In this document: piece after piece, positions 18,602 to 26,818 of the stretch | Layout: each line of letters opens with the position of its first letter | Position numbering within the stretch: position 1 is the stretch's first letter | Origin: an uncultured Aggregatibacter sp. | Lineage (GTDB): Bacteria > Pseudomonadota > Gammaproteobacteria > Enterobacterales > Pasteurellaceae | Length of the DNA stretch: 64,000 nt | NCBI RefSeq assembly: GCF_901873365.1 | Contig: NZ_CABFLM010000011.1 | Location: 1 to 64,000 of the forward strand | Reading direction: 5' to 3' | Notes under the pieces: model-generated | What the model saw: the letters and a program-made list of their open reading frames with translations, nothing else | What the model was told of the DNA's origin: nothing | Databases searched by the model: none | Position numbers and translations under genes: made by a program

Positions 18602-20282
18602 TGTTATCCGTCCCTTGCTGTTTGTCAGTTTCAAGCGGTTGAACATCATTTAAGCCCAACACACTGCCATACATCCATGAAGTAAATTCGGCTTCACGAA
18701 TCGCTTCGCCCCATGCAATAGGCTCAATACCACGCCAACGTTCCTCCATGAAAGAGGTTAATTGTGTGGTAGATTGGCGAGGCGTTGCCACTTCAAAACG
18801 ATGCATTAAACCTGCTGCACGGCATGCGCAAAGCTCAGCTTGGCAAGTCCCCATTCCCACACGAGTACGGCGACGTAAATCCACTAAGTTATTCACATTT
18901 AATTCATCAACAGCATAACGTACTTCACCCGCTGTCACGGCTTCACATTCACACACCATTGAACGATCAAGACGTTCTTTATCTAATAACCGAGTTGCAC
19001 GAGAACCATGACGATACACCGCTGAATAACGAATCGGACTTGGAAGTGAAATGACTTTCTGATTGGTTTCTGCACGGCTTTCACTTGAACCCGGTAATGG
19101 ACGCTCTGCAGTCGTACAACGTGCTGTTTTGTTGAGTTTTTTACAAATAAGATCCGTTGCCCATTCAGCCATTAAGCGATAAGTCATTAATTTACCACCA
19201 GTGATAGTGATAAAGCCGTCTAAGCCGTCACGTTCTGCGTGGTCAAGTAACACGATACCACGGCTTACGTTACGACCAGATGGGTCATCATCTGTCGCCA
19301 CCAATGGACGCACACCGGCATAAGCACGTAATACACGAGTATGACGTAAGCTTGGCGCAAGTTTTTCCCCCTCACGGAATAAGATATCCACTTCTTCCGG
19401 GGTGACTTCCATGTTATCGATTTGATCGTAAGGAATACGGCTAGAGGTTGTACCGATAACACAAATGGTATCCCCTGGCACAAGAATGTCCGCATCCGCC
19501 GGTTTACGGCAACGGTTAATCACCATTTTGTTGATACGGTGACCCATGACAAGTAATGCACCTTTTGCTGGGAACATTTTGATTTTAAGATCCGCATATT
19601 CTGCTATGCCTTGTCCCCAAATACCACCTGCATTGACGACTAATGGCGCAAAGAATTTACGGTTTACACGATTTTTGTGATCGTAAACATCCACACCGAT
19701 TACTTTGCCACCTTCGCGAATTAAGTTTTTCACTTCGCAATAAGTGAACATTTTCGCGCCATTTTCGGTGGCATCCATCACGTTGGAGGCGGTTAAACGA
19801 AAAGGATCGATTGAACCATCTGGCACAACTACTGCACCGACTAAATCTGGGTTTACTGATGGTTCCATAATTTTGGCAAGTTGAGGATCAATGGCAACGG
19901 CCTCAATACCGGATTTGGTACAACTTTCAATGAACGTTTTTTGATAATCAAGGGAATCTTCAGGTAAGGTGATAAATAAACCTTCTGTTTCATCCACACA
20001 GTGACGAGCGATATTGCGCAGAATTCGGTTTTCTTTAATACATTCTTCTGCGGATTCCTGATCGTTTACGGCATAACGCGCACCACTATGTAACAAACCA
20101 TGATTACGGCCTGTTGCGCCTGTCGCAATATCACGACGCTCTAATAAAATACAGTCAATGCCACGCAATGCGCAGTCACGAGCAATTCCCGCACCTGTCG
20201 CACCACCACCAATGATAATCACATCCGTCGAAATCGGGGAAAAATCTCCCGCATCACGATACAGATTAGGCGATAATCCCAT
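18591..20282 (-). CDS. glpA: Anaerobic glycerol-3-phosphate dehydrogenase subunit A
   Basis: Catalytic flavoprotein, 563 residues, oxidising glycerol-3-phosphate to dihydroxyacetone phosphate during anaerobic growth. The ATG at 20282 (MGLSPNLYRDAG) follows GGGGGTAACA; an upstream extension of the frame lies in the regulatory region and is not protein-like. FAD motif DVIIIGGGATGAGIARDCALRG near 20-41; C-terminal BFD-like cysteine cluster (CECEAVT ... GMGTCQAELCACR). Divergent from glpT, sharing two CRP sites. Confidence 0.97.
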   Translation of the reverse strand: MGLSPNLYRDAGDFSPISTDVIIIGGGATGAGIARDCALRGIDCILLERRDIATGATGRNHGLLHSGARYAVNDQESAEECIKENRILRNIARHCVDETEGLFITLPEDSLDYQKTFIESCTKSGIEAVAIDPQLAKIMEPSVNPDLVGAVVVPDGSIDPFRLTASNVMDATENGAKMFTYCEVKNLIREGGKVIGVDVYDHKNRVNRKFFAPLVVNAGGIWGQGIAEYADLKIKMFPAKGALLVMGHRINKMVINRCRKPADADILVPGDTICVIGTTSSRIPYDQIDNMEVTPEEVDILFREGEKLAPSLRHTRVLRAYAGVRPLVATDDDPSGRNVSRGIVLLDHAERDGLDGFITITGGKLMTYRLMAEWATDLICKKLNKTARCTTAERPLPGSSESRAETNQKVISLPSPIRYSAVYRHGSRATRLLDKERLDRSMVCECEAVTAGEVRYAVDELNVNNLVDLRRRTRVGMGTCQAELCACRAAGLMHRFEVATPRQSTTQLTSFMEERWRGIEPIAWGEAIREAEFTSWMYGSVLGLNDVQPLETDKQQGTDNNEF

Positions 20283-20401
20283 TGTTACCCCCAAGCCAAA
20301 ATATGAATAAAAAGAAACGTAAAAACGGTTATAAACTGAGTAGCTATTGTAGGGAAGTGCGGTTAAATTCACAACATTTTGAGCGAAAAAGAAAGCTGTT
20401 T

Positions 20402-20417
20402 TGTGAGAGGGATCACA
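20402..20417. promoter_or_regulatory. CRP site 1, glpA-glpT intergenic region
   Basis: TGTGA GAGGGA TCACA has two perfect CRP half-sites with the six-base spacer. Confidence 0.85.
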
Positions 20418-20437
20418 TAATTTTCGAATTCGCTCAT
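20418..20437. promoter_or_regulatory. Possible GlpR operator
   Basis: ATTTTCGAATTCGCTCAT is an imperfect palindrome with central TTCGAATTCG, resembling GlpR operators (TTCG core, AT-rich flanks). It abuts CRP site 1. Match is by eye only. Confidence 0.4.
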
Positions 20438-20453
20438 TTGTTAAAAAATATTT

Positions 20454-20469
20454 TGTGAAATGCATCACA
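20454..20469. promoter_or_regulatory. CRP site 2, glpA-glpT intergenic region
   Basis: TGTGA AATGCA TCACA has two perfect half-sites; centre-to-centre distance from site 1 is 52 bases (about five helical turns). Confidence 0.85.
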
Positions 20470-20572
20470 TTTTTGAATTATTTCCCTGTTTAATTTCTGT
20501 TTTTATTTTATCATGCACGCTATCCCCAACATGGGGGTGGACTCATAATTAAAATGATATTGGAGAGAAATT

Positions 20573-22012
20573 ATGTTTGGACCATTTAAACCCGCACCGC
20601 ATATTGCGGAACTTCCGGCGGAGAAAATTGATTCCACGTATAAACGCTTACGTTGGCAAGTGTTTGCAGGGATTTTCTTTGGTTATGCCGCATACTATTT
20701 TGTGCGTGCAAACTTCGACTTGGCACAACCGGGCTTAATTCAAGCCGGCTTGTACTCAAAAGCGGAATTAGGTGTTATCGGCTCAGCAGCTGGTCTTGCC
20801 TATGGTTTATCTAAATTCGTCATGGCGGGGATGTCTGACCGTTCGAACCCGCGTGTGTTCTTACCATTTGGTTTATTGCTTTCCGGTCTTTGTATGACCA
20901 TGATGGGGTTATTCCCATGGGCTACTTCAGGCATTGCCATCATGTGGGTCATGATCTTCTTAAATGGTTGGTTCCAAGGGATGGGTTGGCCTCCATGTGG
21001 TCGTACAATGGTGCACTGGTGGTCTAAATCAGAACGTGGGACGATCGTATCTATCTGGAATACCGCGCACAACATCGGTGGTATGATGCCGGGTGCGATG
21101 GTGCTATTAGCCAGTGCGATCTTCTTCAGTACTCACGGTGTTGAAGCGCAAGCCAAAGATATTTGGCAACAATCCCTCTACTATCCGGGTATTGCAGCAA
21201 TGCTTTGTGCGATTCCGGTGTATTTCGTGATGCGTGATACGCCACAATCTTGCGGTTTACCATCAATCGAAAAATGGCGTAATGACTATCCGGATGACTA
21301 TAACGAAAAAACGTACGAAAACGATTTAAGCACAAAAGAAATCTTCGTCACTTATGTATTGAAAAACAAATTGTTATGGTACATCGCAATTGCTAACGTA
21401 TTCGTATATTTAATCCGCTACGGCGTATTAAAATGGTCTCCGGTTTACTTGAGCGAAGTAAAACACTTCAACATCAAAGGTACCGCATGGGCATACACAA
21501 TCTATGAATTAGCAGCGGTTCCAGGTACATTATTATGTGGTTGGGTATCCGATAAAGTCTTCAAAGGTAAACGTGGTTTAACCGGTTTCATCTTCATGAT
21601 CTTAACTACCGCAGCAGTTGTAGCATACTGGATGAACCCAGCTACACCAGAAGCAGAGCTTGCAAACTACTCAGCATGGTATGAAAACCCATATCAATTA
21701 ACCGACTTCATCTTAATGACCTTAATCGGTTTCTTAATCTACGGTCCGGTTATGCTTATCGGGTTACATGCGCTTGAACTTGCACCGAAAAAAGCGGCAG
21801 GTACGGCAGCAGGGTTCACTGGTTTATTCGGTTACTTAGGTGGTACAGTATCAGCATCTGCCGTTATCGGTTGGGCTGCACAACACTACGGTTGGGACGG
21901 CGGTTTCTACGTCATGATCGGCGGTGGTGTTCTCGCCGTGATCTTGCTCTTTATCGTCATGATTGAAGAAGGCAAACACAAAGCGAAATTAGGTGAACAC
22001 TACGGTAAATAA
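20573..22012 (+). CDS. glpT: Glycerol-3-phosphate/phosphate antiporter
   Basis: Major facilitator of 479 residues importing glycerol-3-phosphate in exchange for phosphate, feeding the divergent GlpABC enzyme. Twelve membrane segments are recognisable; family marks are YKRLRWQVFAGIFFGYAAYYFVRANF, GLSKFVMAGMSDRSNPR (loop 2-3), NGWFQGMGWPPCGRTMVHWWS and GPVMLIGLHALELAPKKAAGTAAGFTGLFGYLGG. GGAGAG precedes the ATG. Induction by G3P through GlpR and activation by CRP are inferred from the upstream sites. A terminator follows; glpQ is not adjacent. Confidence 0.97.
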   Translation: MFGPFKPAPHIAELPAEKIDSTYKRLRWQVFAGIFFGYAAYYFVRANFDLAQPGLIQAGLYSKAELGVIGSAAGLAYGLSKFVMAGMSDRSNPRVFLPFGLLLSGLCMTMMGLFPWATSGIAIMWVMIFLNGWFQGMGWPPCGRTMVHWWSKSERGTIVSIWNTAHNIGGMMPGAMVLLASAIFFSTHGVEAQAKDIWQQSLYYPGIAAMLCAIPVYFVMRDTPQSCGLPSIEKWRNDYPDDYNEKTYENDLSTKEIFVTYVLKNKLLWYIAIANVFVYLIRYGVLKWSPVYLSEVKHFNIKGTAWAYTIYELAAVPGTLLCGWVSDKVFKGKRGLTGFIFMILTTAAVVAYWMNPATPEAELANYSAWYENPYQLTDFILMTLIGFLIYGPVMLIGLHALELAPKKAAGTAAGFTGLFGYLGGTVSASAVIGWAAQHYGWDGGFYVMIGGGVLAVILLFIVMIEEGKHKAKLGEHYGK

Positions 22013-22032
22013 TCGTCAATGAGTTCAAAATT

Positions 22033-22059
22033 AAAGCGCCTTTCGGGGCGCTTTTTTTA
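22033..22059 (+). terminator. Terminator of glpT
   Basis: AAAGCGCC TTTC GGGGCGCTTT then T's. Confidence 0.9.
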
Positions 22060-22104
22060 TGCGTAAACATTTTCGGAATTGCGATAAATTAGAGAAAGAG
22101 TAAT

Positions 22105-22123
22105 CCGCACGTAAAACGTGCGG
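22105..22123. repeat. Short perfect hairpin CCGCACGT-AAA-ACGTGCGG
   Basis: Eight-pair stem with a three-base loop. A near copy lies at 46067-46085 (followed by T's) and a hairpin of the same size and loop length, CCATACGC-ATA-GCGTATGG, at 30024-30042. It may be a remnant terminator or another palindromic repeat. Confidence 0.5.
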
Positions 22124-22166
22124 TTAATATGTTCTTTCGTTGATAAATTATCTTGAACCATGTAAT

Positions 22167-22370
22167 CGTAGCGTGCAACTTGTTGCACGAAATCGTGAAT
22201 GCCCGAAAGGGGTAAATAATACTCCGTGCGTGGTTTGGTCGTGCATCAAGATGCACGCTACGCACAAAATCGTGAATGCCCGAAAGGTTAAATAACGTTC
22301 CGTGTGTGGTTTGTTCGTGCAACAAGTTGCACGCTACGTACGAAATCGTGAATGCCCGAAAGGTTAAATA
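22167..22370. repeat. REP-like array interrupted by the island
   Basis: One GTAG-headed unit (about 22167-22191, AAC stem), an inverted unit (about 22239-22262, ATC stem) and another inverted unit (about 22313-22338, AAC stem), separated by the standard spacer with GAATGCCCGAAAGG. The spacer after the third unit stops at GGTTAAATA (22370), where the IS end begins; it continues as AAATAACGTTCCG at 29958. Confidence 0.85.
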
Positions 22371-23021
22371 AAGACCTTTGCAAAATTCCCCAAAATCCCC
22401 ACCAAGACATTTAGGGGATTTCTCATAAGCACCTTCTTCCAATAAACCGCACAAGCCATGATCGCCAAACACATCGACCGCTTCCCACTATTGAAGTTGG
22501 ATCAAGTGATTGATTGGCACCCGATCGAGCAGTACCTGAATAGCCAAAGAACCCGTTATCTTAGAGACCATCGCGGCCATCCTGCCTATCCCCTGCTGTC
22601 CATGTTCAAAGCCGTCCTGCTCGGACAATGGCACAGCCTCTCCGATCCCGAACTCGAACACAGCCTCATTACCCGCATCGACTTCAACCTGTTTTGCCGT
22701 TTCGACGAACTGAGCATCCCCGATTACAGCACCTTATGCCGCTACCGTAACTGGCTGGCGCAAGACGACACCCTGTCCGAATTGCAGGAACTAATTAACC
22801 GCCAACTGACCGAAAAAGGCCTAAAAGTAGAGAAAGCATCCGCCGCCGTCATTGACGCCACCATTATTCAGACCGCCGGCAGCAAACAGCGTCAGGCCAT
22901 AGAAGTCGATGAAGAAGGACAAGTCAGCGGTCAAACCACACCGAGCAAAGACAGCGATGCCCGCTGGACAAAGAAAAACGGCCTCTACAAACTCGGTTAC
23001 AAACAACATACCCGCATCGAT
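22371..23021 (+). mobile_element. Left IS5-family (IS1106-like) copy, 3' truncated
   Basis: Contains the left terminal repeat and the 5' two thirds of the transposase gene. Homology with the right copy (29000 onward) stops at about 23021, after which the sequence changes to an intergenic stretch and rclA. The retained 22622-23021 corresponds base for base in register to 29000-29399. Confidence 0.85.
22458..23021 (+). pseudogene. IS5-family transposase, N-terminal part
   Basis: Encodes residues MIAKHIDRFPLL through KLGYKQHTRID of a neisserial IS5-family transposase, including the first catalytic Asp (AVIDATIIQT). The second Asp and the Glu are missing. Upstream, codons 22425-22445 read I-S-T-F-F-Q-stop, where as recalled the family begins with Met and has Gln at the stop, so the native start is also lost. 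The open frame runs on to 23378 only because it crosses rclA antisense. Confidence 0.85.
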
Positions 23022-23033
23022 TCTGAAATCGCT

Positions 23034-23063
23034 TTCAGATGGCATTTCCGTATTAAGTGCGGT
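23034..23063. other. Neisserial-like uptake sequence beside a Haemophilus uptake sequence
   Basis: TTCAGATGGC (23034-23043) is one base from the inverse neisserial DUS TTCAGACGGC; AAGTGCGGT (23055-23063) is a perfect Haemophilus USS. The stretch also forms TCTGAAA-TCGC-TTTCAGA, a possible terminator downstream of rclA on the minus strand. Confidence 0.6.
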
Positions 23064-23081
23064 CGTTTTACAACCAGTTTT

Positions 23082-24425
23082 TTAGCAGCCCGCGAACAAA
23101 TCGTTCAGCCCTTCGGCGATGGTCGGGTGGGTGAAGATTTGGTTTTTGACATAGCGGGCAGGGACGCGGAAATCGATTGCCATTTTAAACAGGTTGATGA
23201 TTTCGTGCGCTTCGGCGCAGAACAGGGTTACGCCGAGGATTTCGCCGCTATGCGCGTCCACCACGGCTTTGAGCAGGCCGTCGGTTTGGTTGAGGATTTT
23301 GGCTTTCGGAATCGCGTCGGCTTTCAGTTTCAACACTTTCACCTCGCGCCCCGATTGCTGCGCGGCGGTTTCGGTTAAGCCGATATGGGCGAGCGGCGGC
23401 TCGGTAAAGGTGGCGGTCGGGAACGGGGTGCGGTCGGCGCGGTTGCGTTTGCCGTCGCCGAAAAGCTGTTCGCGCACGATGCGGTAGTCGTCGAGCGAGA
23501 TGTAGGTGAACATCGGGCTGCCCGCCACGTCGCCCATCGCCCAAATGTGGTTTTTGCCTTGCACGCGCAGATGATCGTCAACGAGGATGAAGCCGCGTGG
23601 GTCGGTTTCGATGCCCGCGTTTGCCAAGCCCAATCCTTGCGTGTTCGGCACGCGGCCTACGCCCACCAGCACCGCGTCGGCGGTAAATTCGCCTTGCGAG
23701 GTGATGACGCTGGTGTCCGCCGTATTGTCGCGGAACGCTTCAATTTTCACGCCTTGCAACACCTTGATGCCTTTGCTGTTTAATACGCGCAGCATTTCTT
23801 CGGCGATGTCGCGATCTTCACGCGGCAGGAAGCGGTCGCCGCCGTCTAGAATCGTGATTTCGCTGCCGAAGGCGCGGAACATAAAGGCAAATTCCAAGCC
23901 GATGTAGCCGCCGCCGATGATGACGAGGCGGTCGGGGCGTTGGGTAAGCGAAAGCACGCCGGTGCTGTCCAGTACGCGCGGGCTGTCTTCGCCCGCCACG
24001 CCCAGGCGGCGCGGGGTGGCACCGGTGTTGATGAAAATGCGTTCGGCGGTAAGGGTTTGCTCGCCGCCGTCTGGGTCAGTCAGTTTGACCGTGCGATCGT
24101 CGAGAAACTCGGCGCGCGCGTTGAGCACGGTTACGCCGTCCAGATTGTCCAGTTTGGCGAAATTGGCGGCGCGCAATTTCGGAATCAGGGTGTTTTTCGC
24201 GTTCATCGCCGCCGCAAACACCGCCTCTTTGTTGGCGTTATGCCCGCGCTGCTCGCTCTCGACAATCAGTTTTTTGCTGGGAATACAGCCGATGTTGATG
24301 CAAGTGCCGCCGTACATCTGAGCCGACTGTTCCACCAGCACGACCTGTTGCCCGTGTTTCGCCAAATCCGCCGCCAGCGTTTTGCCCGCTTTGCCAAAGC
24401 CGATAATAAGATTTTGTGTGTGCAT
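23082..24425 (-). CDS. rclA: RclA-like pyridine nucleotide-disulfide oxidoreductase
   Basis: FAD-dependent class I disulfide reductase, 447 residues. The start is the ATG at 24425 with GGAGAC upstream. FAD fold NLIIGFGKAGKTLA (5-18); redox-active disulfide GGTCINIGC (Cys42, Cys47); NAD(P)H fold VIIGGGYIGLEFAFMF; FAD motif IWAMGDVAG; C-terminal dimer domain ending QIFTHPTIAEGLNDLF. The IIGFGKAGKTLA, MYGGTCINIGCIPSK and FTYISLDDYRIVR stretches are close to E. coli RclA, a copper-reductase-type flavoenzyme of hypochlorous acid resistance. Alternative: mercuric-reductase-like paralogue, but no mer genes are present. GC-rich, with neisserial codon use. Lies downstream of the lysR gene on the same strand. 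Confidence 0.85.
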   Translation of the reverse strand: MHTQNLIIGFGKAGKTLAADLAKHGQQVVLVEQSAQMYGGTCINIGCIPSKKLIVESEQRGHNANKEAVFAAAMNAKNTLIPKLRAANFAKLDNLDGVTVLNARAEFLDDRTVKLTDPDGGEQTLTAERIFINTGATPRRLGVAGEDSPRVLDSTGVLSLTQRPDRLVIIGGGYIGLEFAFMFRAFGSEITILDGGDRFLPREDRDIAEEMLRVLNSKGIKVLQGVKIEAFRDNTADTSVITSQGEFTADAVLVGVGRVPNTQGLGLANAGIETDPRGFILVDDHLRVQGKNHIWAMGDVAGSPMFTYISLDDYRIVREQLFGDGKRNRADRTPFPTATFTEPPLAHIGLTETAAQQSGREVKVLKLKADAIPKAKILNQTDGLLKAVVDAHSGEILGVTLFCAEAHEIINLFKMAIDFRVPARYVKNQIFTHPTIAEGLNDLFAGC

Positions 24426-24489
24426 AATTTGTCTCCGTGAAATGATGGATTGCGCACCAATTATATACCTTATCGATTTGTTTTTACAT

Positions 24490-24561
24490 GAGACCTTTGC
24501 AAAATCCCCCAAAATCCCACCAAGACATTTAGGGGATTTTGGGGGATTTTGCAAAGGTCTC
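24490..24561. mobile_element. 72-bp MITE-like palindrome made of IS ends
   Basis: Begins GAGACCTTTGCAAAA and ends TTTTGCAAAGGTCTC. The inner part repeats the IS subterminal sequence (ATCCC-ACCAAGACATTTAGGGGAT) of the left IS (22371-22420) and then turns back on itself. It encodes nothing and could be moved in trans by the intact transposase in a donor. Confidence 0.75.
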
Positions 24562-24600
24562 AGGCCGTCTGAAACCCGGAATTAGGTTTTCAGACGGCCT
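24562..24600. terminator. Neisserial DUS inverted pair acting as terminator
   Basis: AGGCCGTCTGAA (24562-24573) and TTCAGACGGCCT (24589-24600) form a 12-pair stem followed by T's. Inverted DUS pairs as terminators are characteristic of Neisseriaceae; the leading AG is the dialect of many commensal species. Confidence 0.85.
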
Positions 24601-24643
24601 TTTTTGTTTTTCAGGCAGCTTTTTTGGAATGGCCGGCGGCATC

Positions 24644-25543
24644 TCAGACGGCCTTCCCCCACGCTTCCCCCATCATATCCACCAACGCCCGCACTTTGGG
24701 CGAGAGCTGTTTGCGGCTGGGGTACACCGCCATCACGGGCACGGGTTTGGGTTGGAAATCGGATAAAACGCTTTTCAGGCTGCCTGCATCGAGGGCGGTT
24801 TGCACCAGATAATGCGGCAGCTGCACGATGCCGAATGCGGACAGCGCGAGTTCCAGCAGGGCTTCGCCGTTGTCGGTGCTGAAGCGTCCGCTGCCTTGGA
24901 AGGTGGTTTCTTTGCCTTTTTGCTGGAAACGCCAGCGGCTGACGCGGCCGCCGTGTAGGAAATGCAGGCATTGGTGGTGTGCCAAATCGTCGGGGCTTTG
25001 CGGCGTGCCGTGTTGAACGAGATAGCCTGGGGCGGCGCAGGTGAGCATTTGCTGGCTGCCGACGGTGCGGGCGATCAGGCTGTCGAATTGGGGCGGGTTG
25101 CCGTTGCGCAGAGCGAGATCGTAGCCGTCTGAAATCAGGTCGGCGTAGTCGTCGGTGAGTGAGAGTTCGACGCTGGTTTGCGGATAGCGGTGGAGAAAAT
25201 CCGCCAACAGCGGCGGCAAGATGGTTTTGCCCAACACCAGCGGCGCGCTGATTTTCAGACGGCCTTGCGGCTCGATGCTGCGTTGGGCAAGGCATTGCTC
25301 GGCGTTTTCCAGCTCTTCCAACACGGCGGTGCAGCGTTCGTAAAACAGCCGCCCTTCGTCGGTGGGCGCAAGGTTGCGCGTATTGCGCTGCAAAAGGCGC
25401 ACGTTCAACCGCGCTTCAAGGCGGACGATGCGTTTACCGATGGTGGAACGCGTGAGCCCGAGTTGTTTGGCGGCGGCGGTAAACGAGCCGCTTTTTACGC
25501 TGGCGACAAAGGCGGTCATATCGTTGAGATTGTTGAGTTCCAT
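24644..25543 (-). CDS. LysR-family transcriptional regulator
   Basis: 299 residues, starting at the ATG 25543 (MELNNLNDMTAF); an upstream in-frame start at 25582 would run into a palindromic repeat. Helix-turn-helix at about 17-36 (GSFTAAAKQLGLTRSTIGKRI) with the LysR pattern RLEARLNVRLLQRNTRNLAPTDEGRLFYERC, then a periplasmic-binding-like effector domain. The stop codon lies inside a DUS variant (GCCGTCTGAG), and perfect DUS copies lie within the gene at 25124-25133 and 25254-25263, showing neisserial origin. It is divergent from the luciferase-like monooxygenase, the likeliest target, and co-directional with rclA. Confidence 0.88.
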   Translation of the reverse strand: MELNNLNDMTAFVASVKSGSFTAAAKQLGLTRSTIGKRIVRLEARLNVRLLQRNTRNLAPTDEGRLFYERCTAVLEELENAEQCLAQRSIEPQGRLKISAPLVLGKTILPPLLADFLHRYPQTSVELSLTDDYADLISDGYDLALRNGNPPQFDSLIARTVGSQQMLTCAAPGYLVQHGTPQSPDDLAHHQCLHFLHGGRVSRWRFQQKGKETTFQGSGRFSTDNGEALLELALSAFGIVQLPHYLVQTALDAGSLKSVLSDFQPKPVPVMAVYPSRKQLSPKVRALVDMMGEAWGKAV

Positions 25544-25561
25544 AAATTTTTCTTGCGCAGA

Positions 25562-25626
25562 TCGGGCATTTATGCCCGACAAATACAGGTAAATTTAAAA
25601 ACGTCGGGCATCAATGCCCGACCTAC
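25562..25626. repeat. Pair of REP-like palindromes of neisserial type
   Basis: TCGGGCAT TT ATGCCCGA (25562-25579) and GTCGGGCAT CA ATGCCCGAC followed by CTAC (25603-25626). Read on the minus strand the second has a GTAG head followed by the palindrome, the same plan as the host repeats, but unrelated in sequence. Lies in the divergent lysR/monooxygenase promoter region. Confidence 0.7.
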
Positions 25627-25722
25627 ATTTGGTATTTTCTTGCCCGAGATTAGGGAAGCACATTCCCGAATAAAACAAATATACTTCATCCCGTGCAAAA
25701 ACACATCACAAGGAGCAAAAAA

Positions 25723-26688
25723 ATGACTGCGCTGAAATTACCCGAACGCCTGCAAAACCATCGCGGTTTCGCCCGCACTTTCCAACCGGGCAAACTCACA
25801 TTGGGCCTGATTGCGCCATTCAAAGGCTATCCCGACAGCCCCGTGCCCGAAATGGACGACTTCGCCACCGTGATAAAAGCCGCCGACCAAAGCGGCATTG
25901 CCACGCTGTGGGTGCGCGATGTGCCGTTTTACGACCCGAGTTTTGGCGATGTCGCGCAGATTTACGACCCGTCGGTAACGCTGGGTTATCTCGCCGCGCT
26001 CACCCAAAACGTTGCGCTCGGCTCGGCGGGTTATGTTTCGCCCCTGCGCGAGCCGATTCTCACCGCCAAAGAAGCCGCATCGGTGGAACAAATCAGCGGC
26101 GGCCGCTTCCTGCTCGGCTTGGCCAGCGGCGACCGTCCCACCGAATACCCCGCCTTTGCCTCCGATTTCAACAACCGCGCCGAACGCTACCGCGAAGCGT
26201 GGCAAATCATCCGCCGCCTGACGCAGGAAAAATTCCCCGCGTTCAATAGCGAACACTACGGCAGATTCAGTGGCAATTTGGACTTGGTGCCCAAACCCGC
26301 ACACGGTTTGCCGATGCTCGCCATTGGCCGCGCCCGCCAAGAGCTGGAATGGATTGCCCGAGAAAGCGACGCATGGATTTGGTACGGCATCGCCCCCGAA
26401 AAACTGGGCGACATCGTCAACACGCTCAAAGAATTGGGCGACGGCGAAACCTGGAAACCCTTTGGCGTGGCGAATTTCGTCGAACTCTTGGAAGACCCGA
26501 ACGCCCCCGCCAAGTTCTACAACAACATCTACCTGCGCGGCGGCGCCAAAAGCATCGTCGAGTTTTGGCAGAAACAGCAGGCTGACGGCGTGGCACACAT
26601 TACCGTGAACTTAAAACCCACACGGCGCGGCGCGCTGGAAACCATTCAGGATTTCGCCGAAAACGTGATGCCGCATTTTGCGGTGTGA
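25723..26688 (+). CDS. LLM-class (luciferase-like) flavin-dependent oxidoreductase
   Basis: 321 residues. The start is the ATG at 25723 after AAGGAGC; an in-frame upstream codon at 25693 lacks a binding site. Typical bacterial luciferase-like TIM-barrel pattern: LTLGLIAPFKGY, TLWVRDVPFYDP, LGSAGYVSPLREPILTAKEAASVEQISGGRFLLGLASGD (the phosphate/flavin-binding segment) and GLPMLAIGRARQELEWIARESDAWIWYG. FMNH2-dependent oxidation of an unknown small molecule is inferred. GC-rich; divergent from lysR; ends in a DUS terminator. Confidence 0.88.
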   Translation: MTALKLPERLQNHRGFARTFQPGKLTLGLIAPFKGYPDSPVPEMDDFATVIKAADQSGIATLWVRDVPFYDPSFGDVAQIYDPSVTLGYLAALTQNVALGSAGYVSPLREPILTAKEAASVEQISGGRFLLGLASGDRPTEYPAFASDFNNRAERYREAWQIIRRLTQEKFPAFNSEHYGRFSGNLDLVPKPAHGLPMLAIGRARQELEWIARESDAWIWYGIAPEKLGDIVNTLKELGDGETWKPFGVANFVELLEDPNAPAKFYNNIYLRGGAKSIVEFWQKQQADGVAHITVNLKPTRRGALETIQDFAENVMPHFAV

Positions 26689-26700
26689 GATTTGGGGGTT

Positions 26701-26752
26701 TCAGGCTGCCTGAAATGCTAAACGCCGTCTGAATCCATTTTTCAGACGGCTT
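26701..26752. terminator. DUS-dialect element and DUS inverted-pair terminator
   Basis: AGGCTGCCTGAA (26703-26714) resembles a DUS dialect of other Neisseriaceae genera. It is followed by GCCGTCTGAA (26724-26733) and TTCAGACGGC (26741-26750), a terminator stem with T-run. Confidence 0.75.
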
Positions 26753-26818
26753 TTTTGTGTTACGGCGATTTTTCTTTATAATACGAAAAATTTTTATGAA
26801 TTAACAAAGGCAGGAATT

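Noticed and set aside
20283..20468. 62-residue N-terminal extension of GlpA
   Set aside because: It overlaps the CRP-containing regulatory region, and a GGGGG-containing binding site lies before the ATG at 20282.
23022..23378. Continuation of the left transposase frame to 23378
   Set aside because: After 23021 the frame loses transposase similarity and runs antisense through rclA, which has full family homology on the other strand.
23385..26598. Many long frames opposite rclA, lysR and the monooxygenase (for example 25738-26598 minus)
   Set aside because: GC-rich DNA gives long antisense frames; none has family motifs or a binding site, and the opposite strand is clearly coding.
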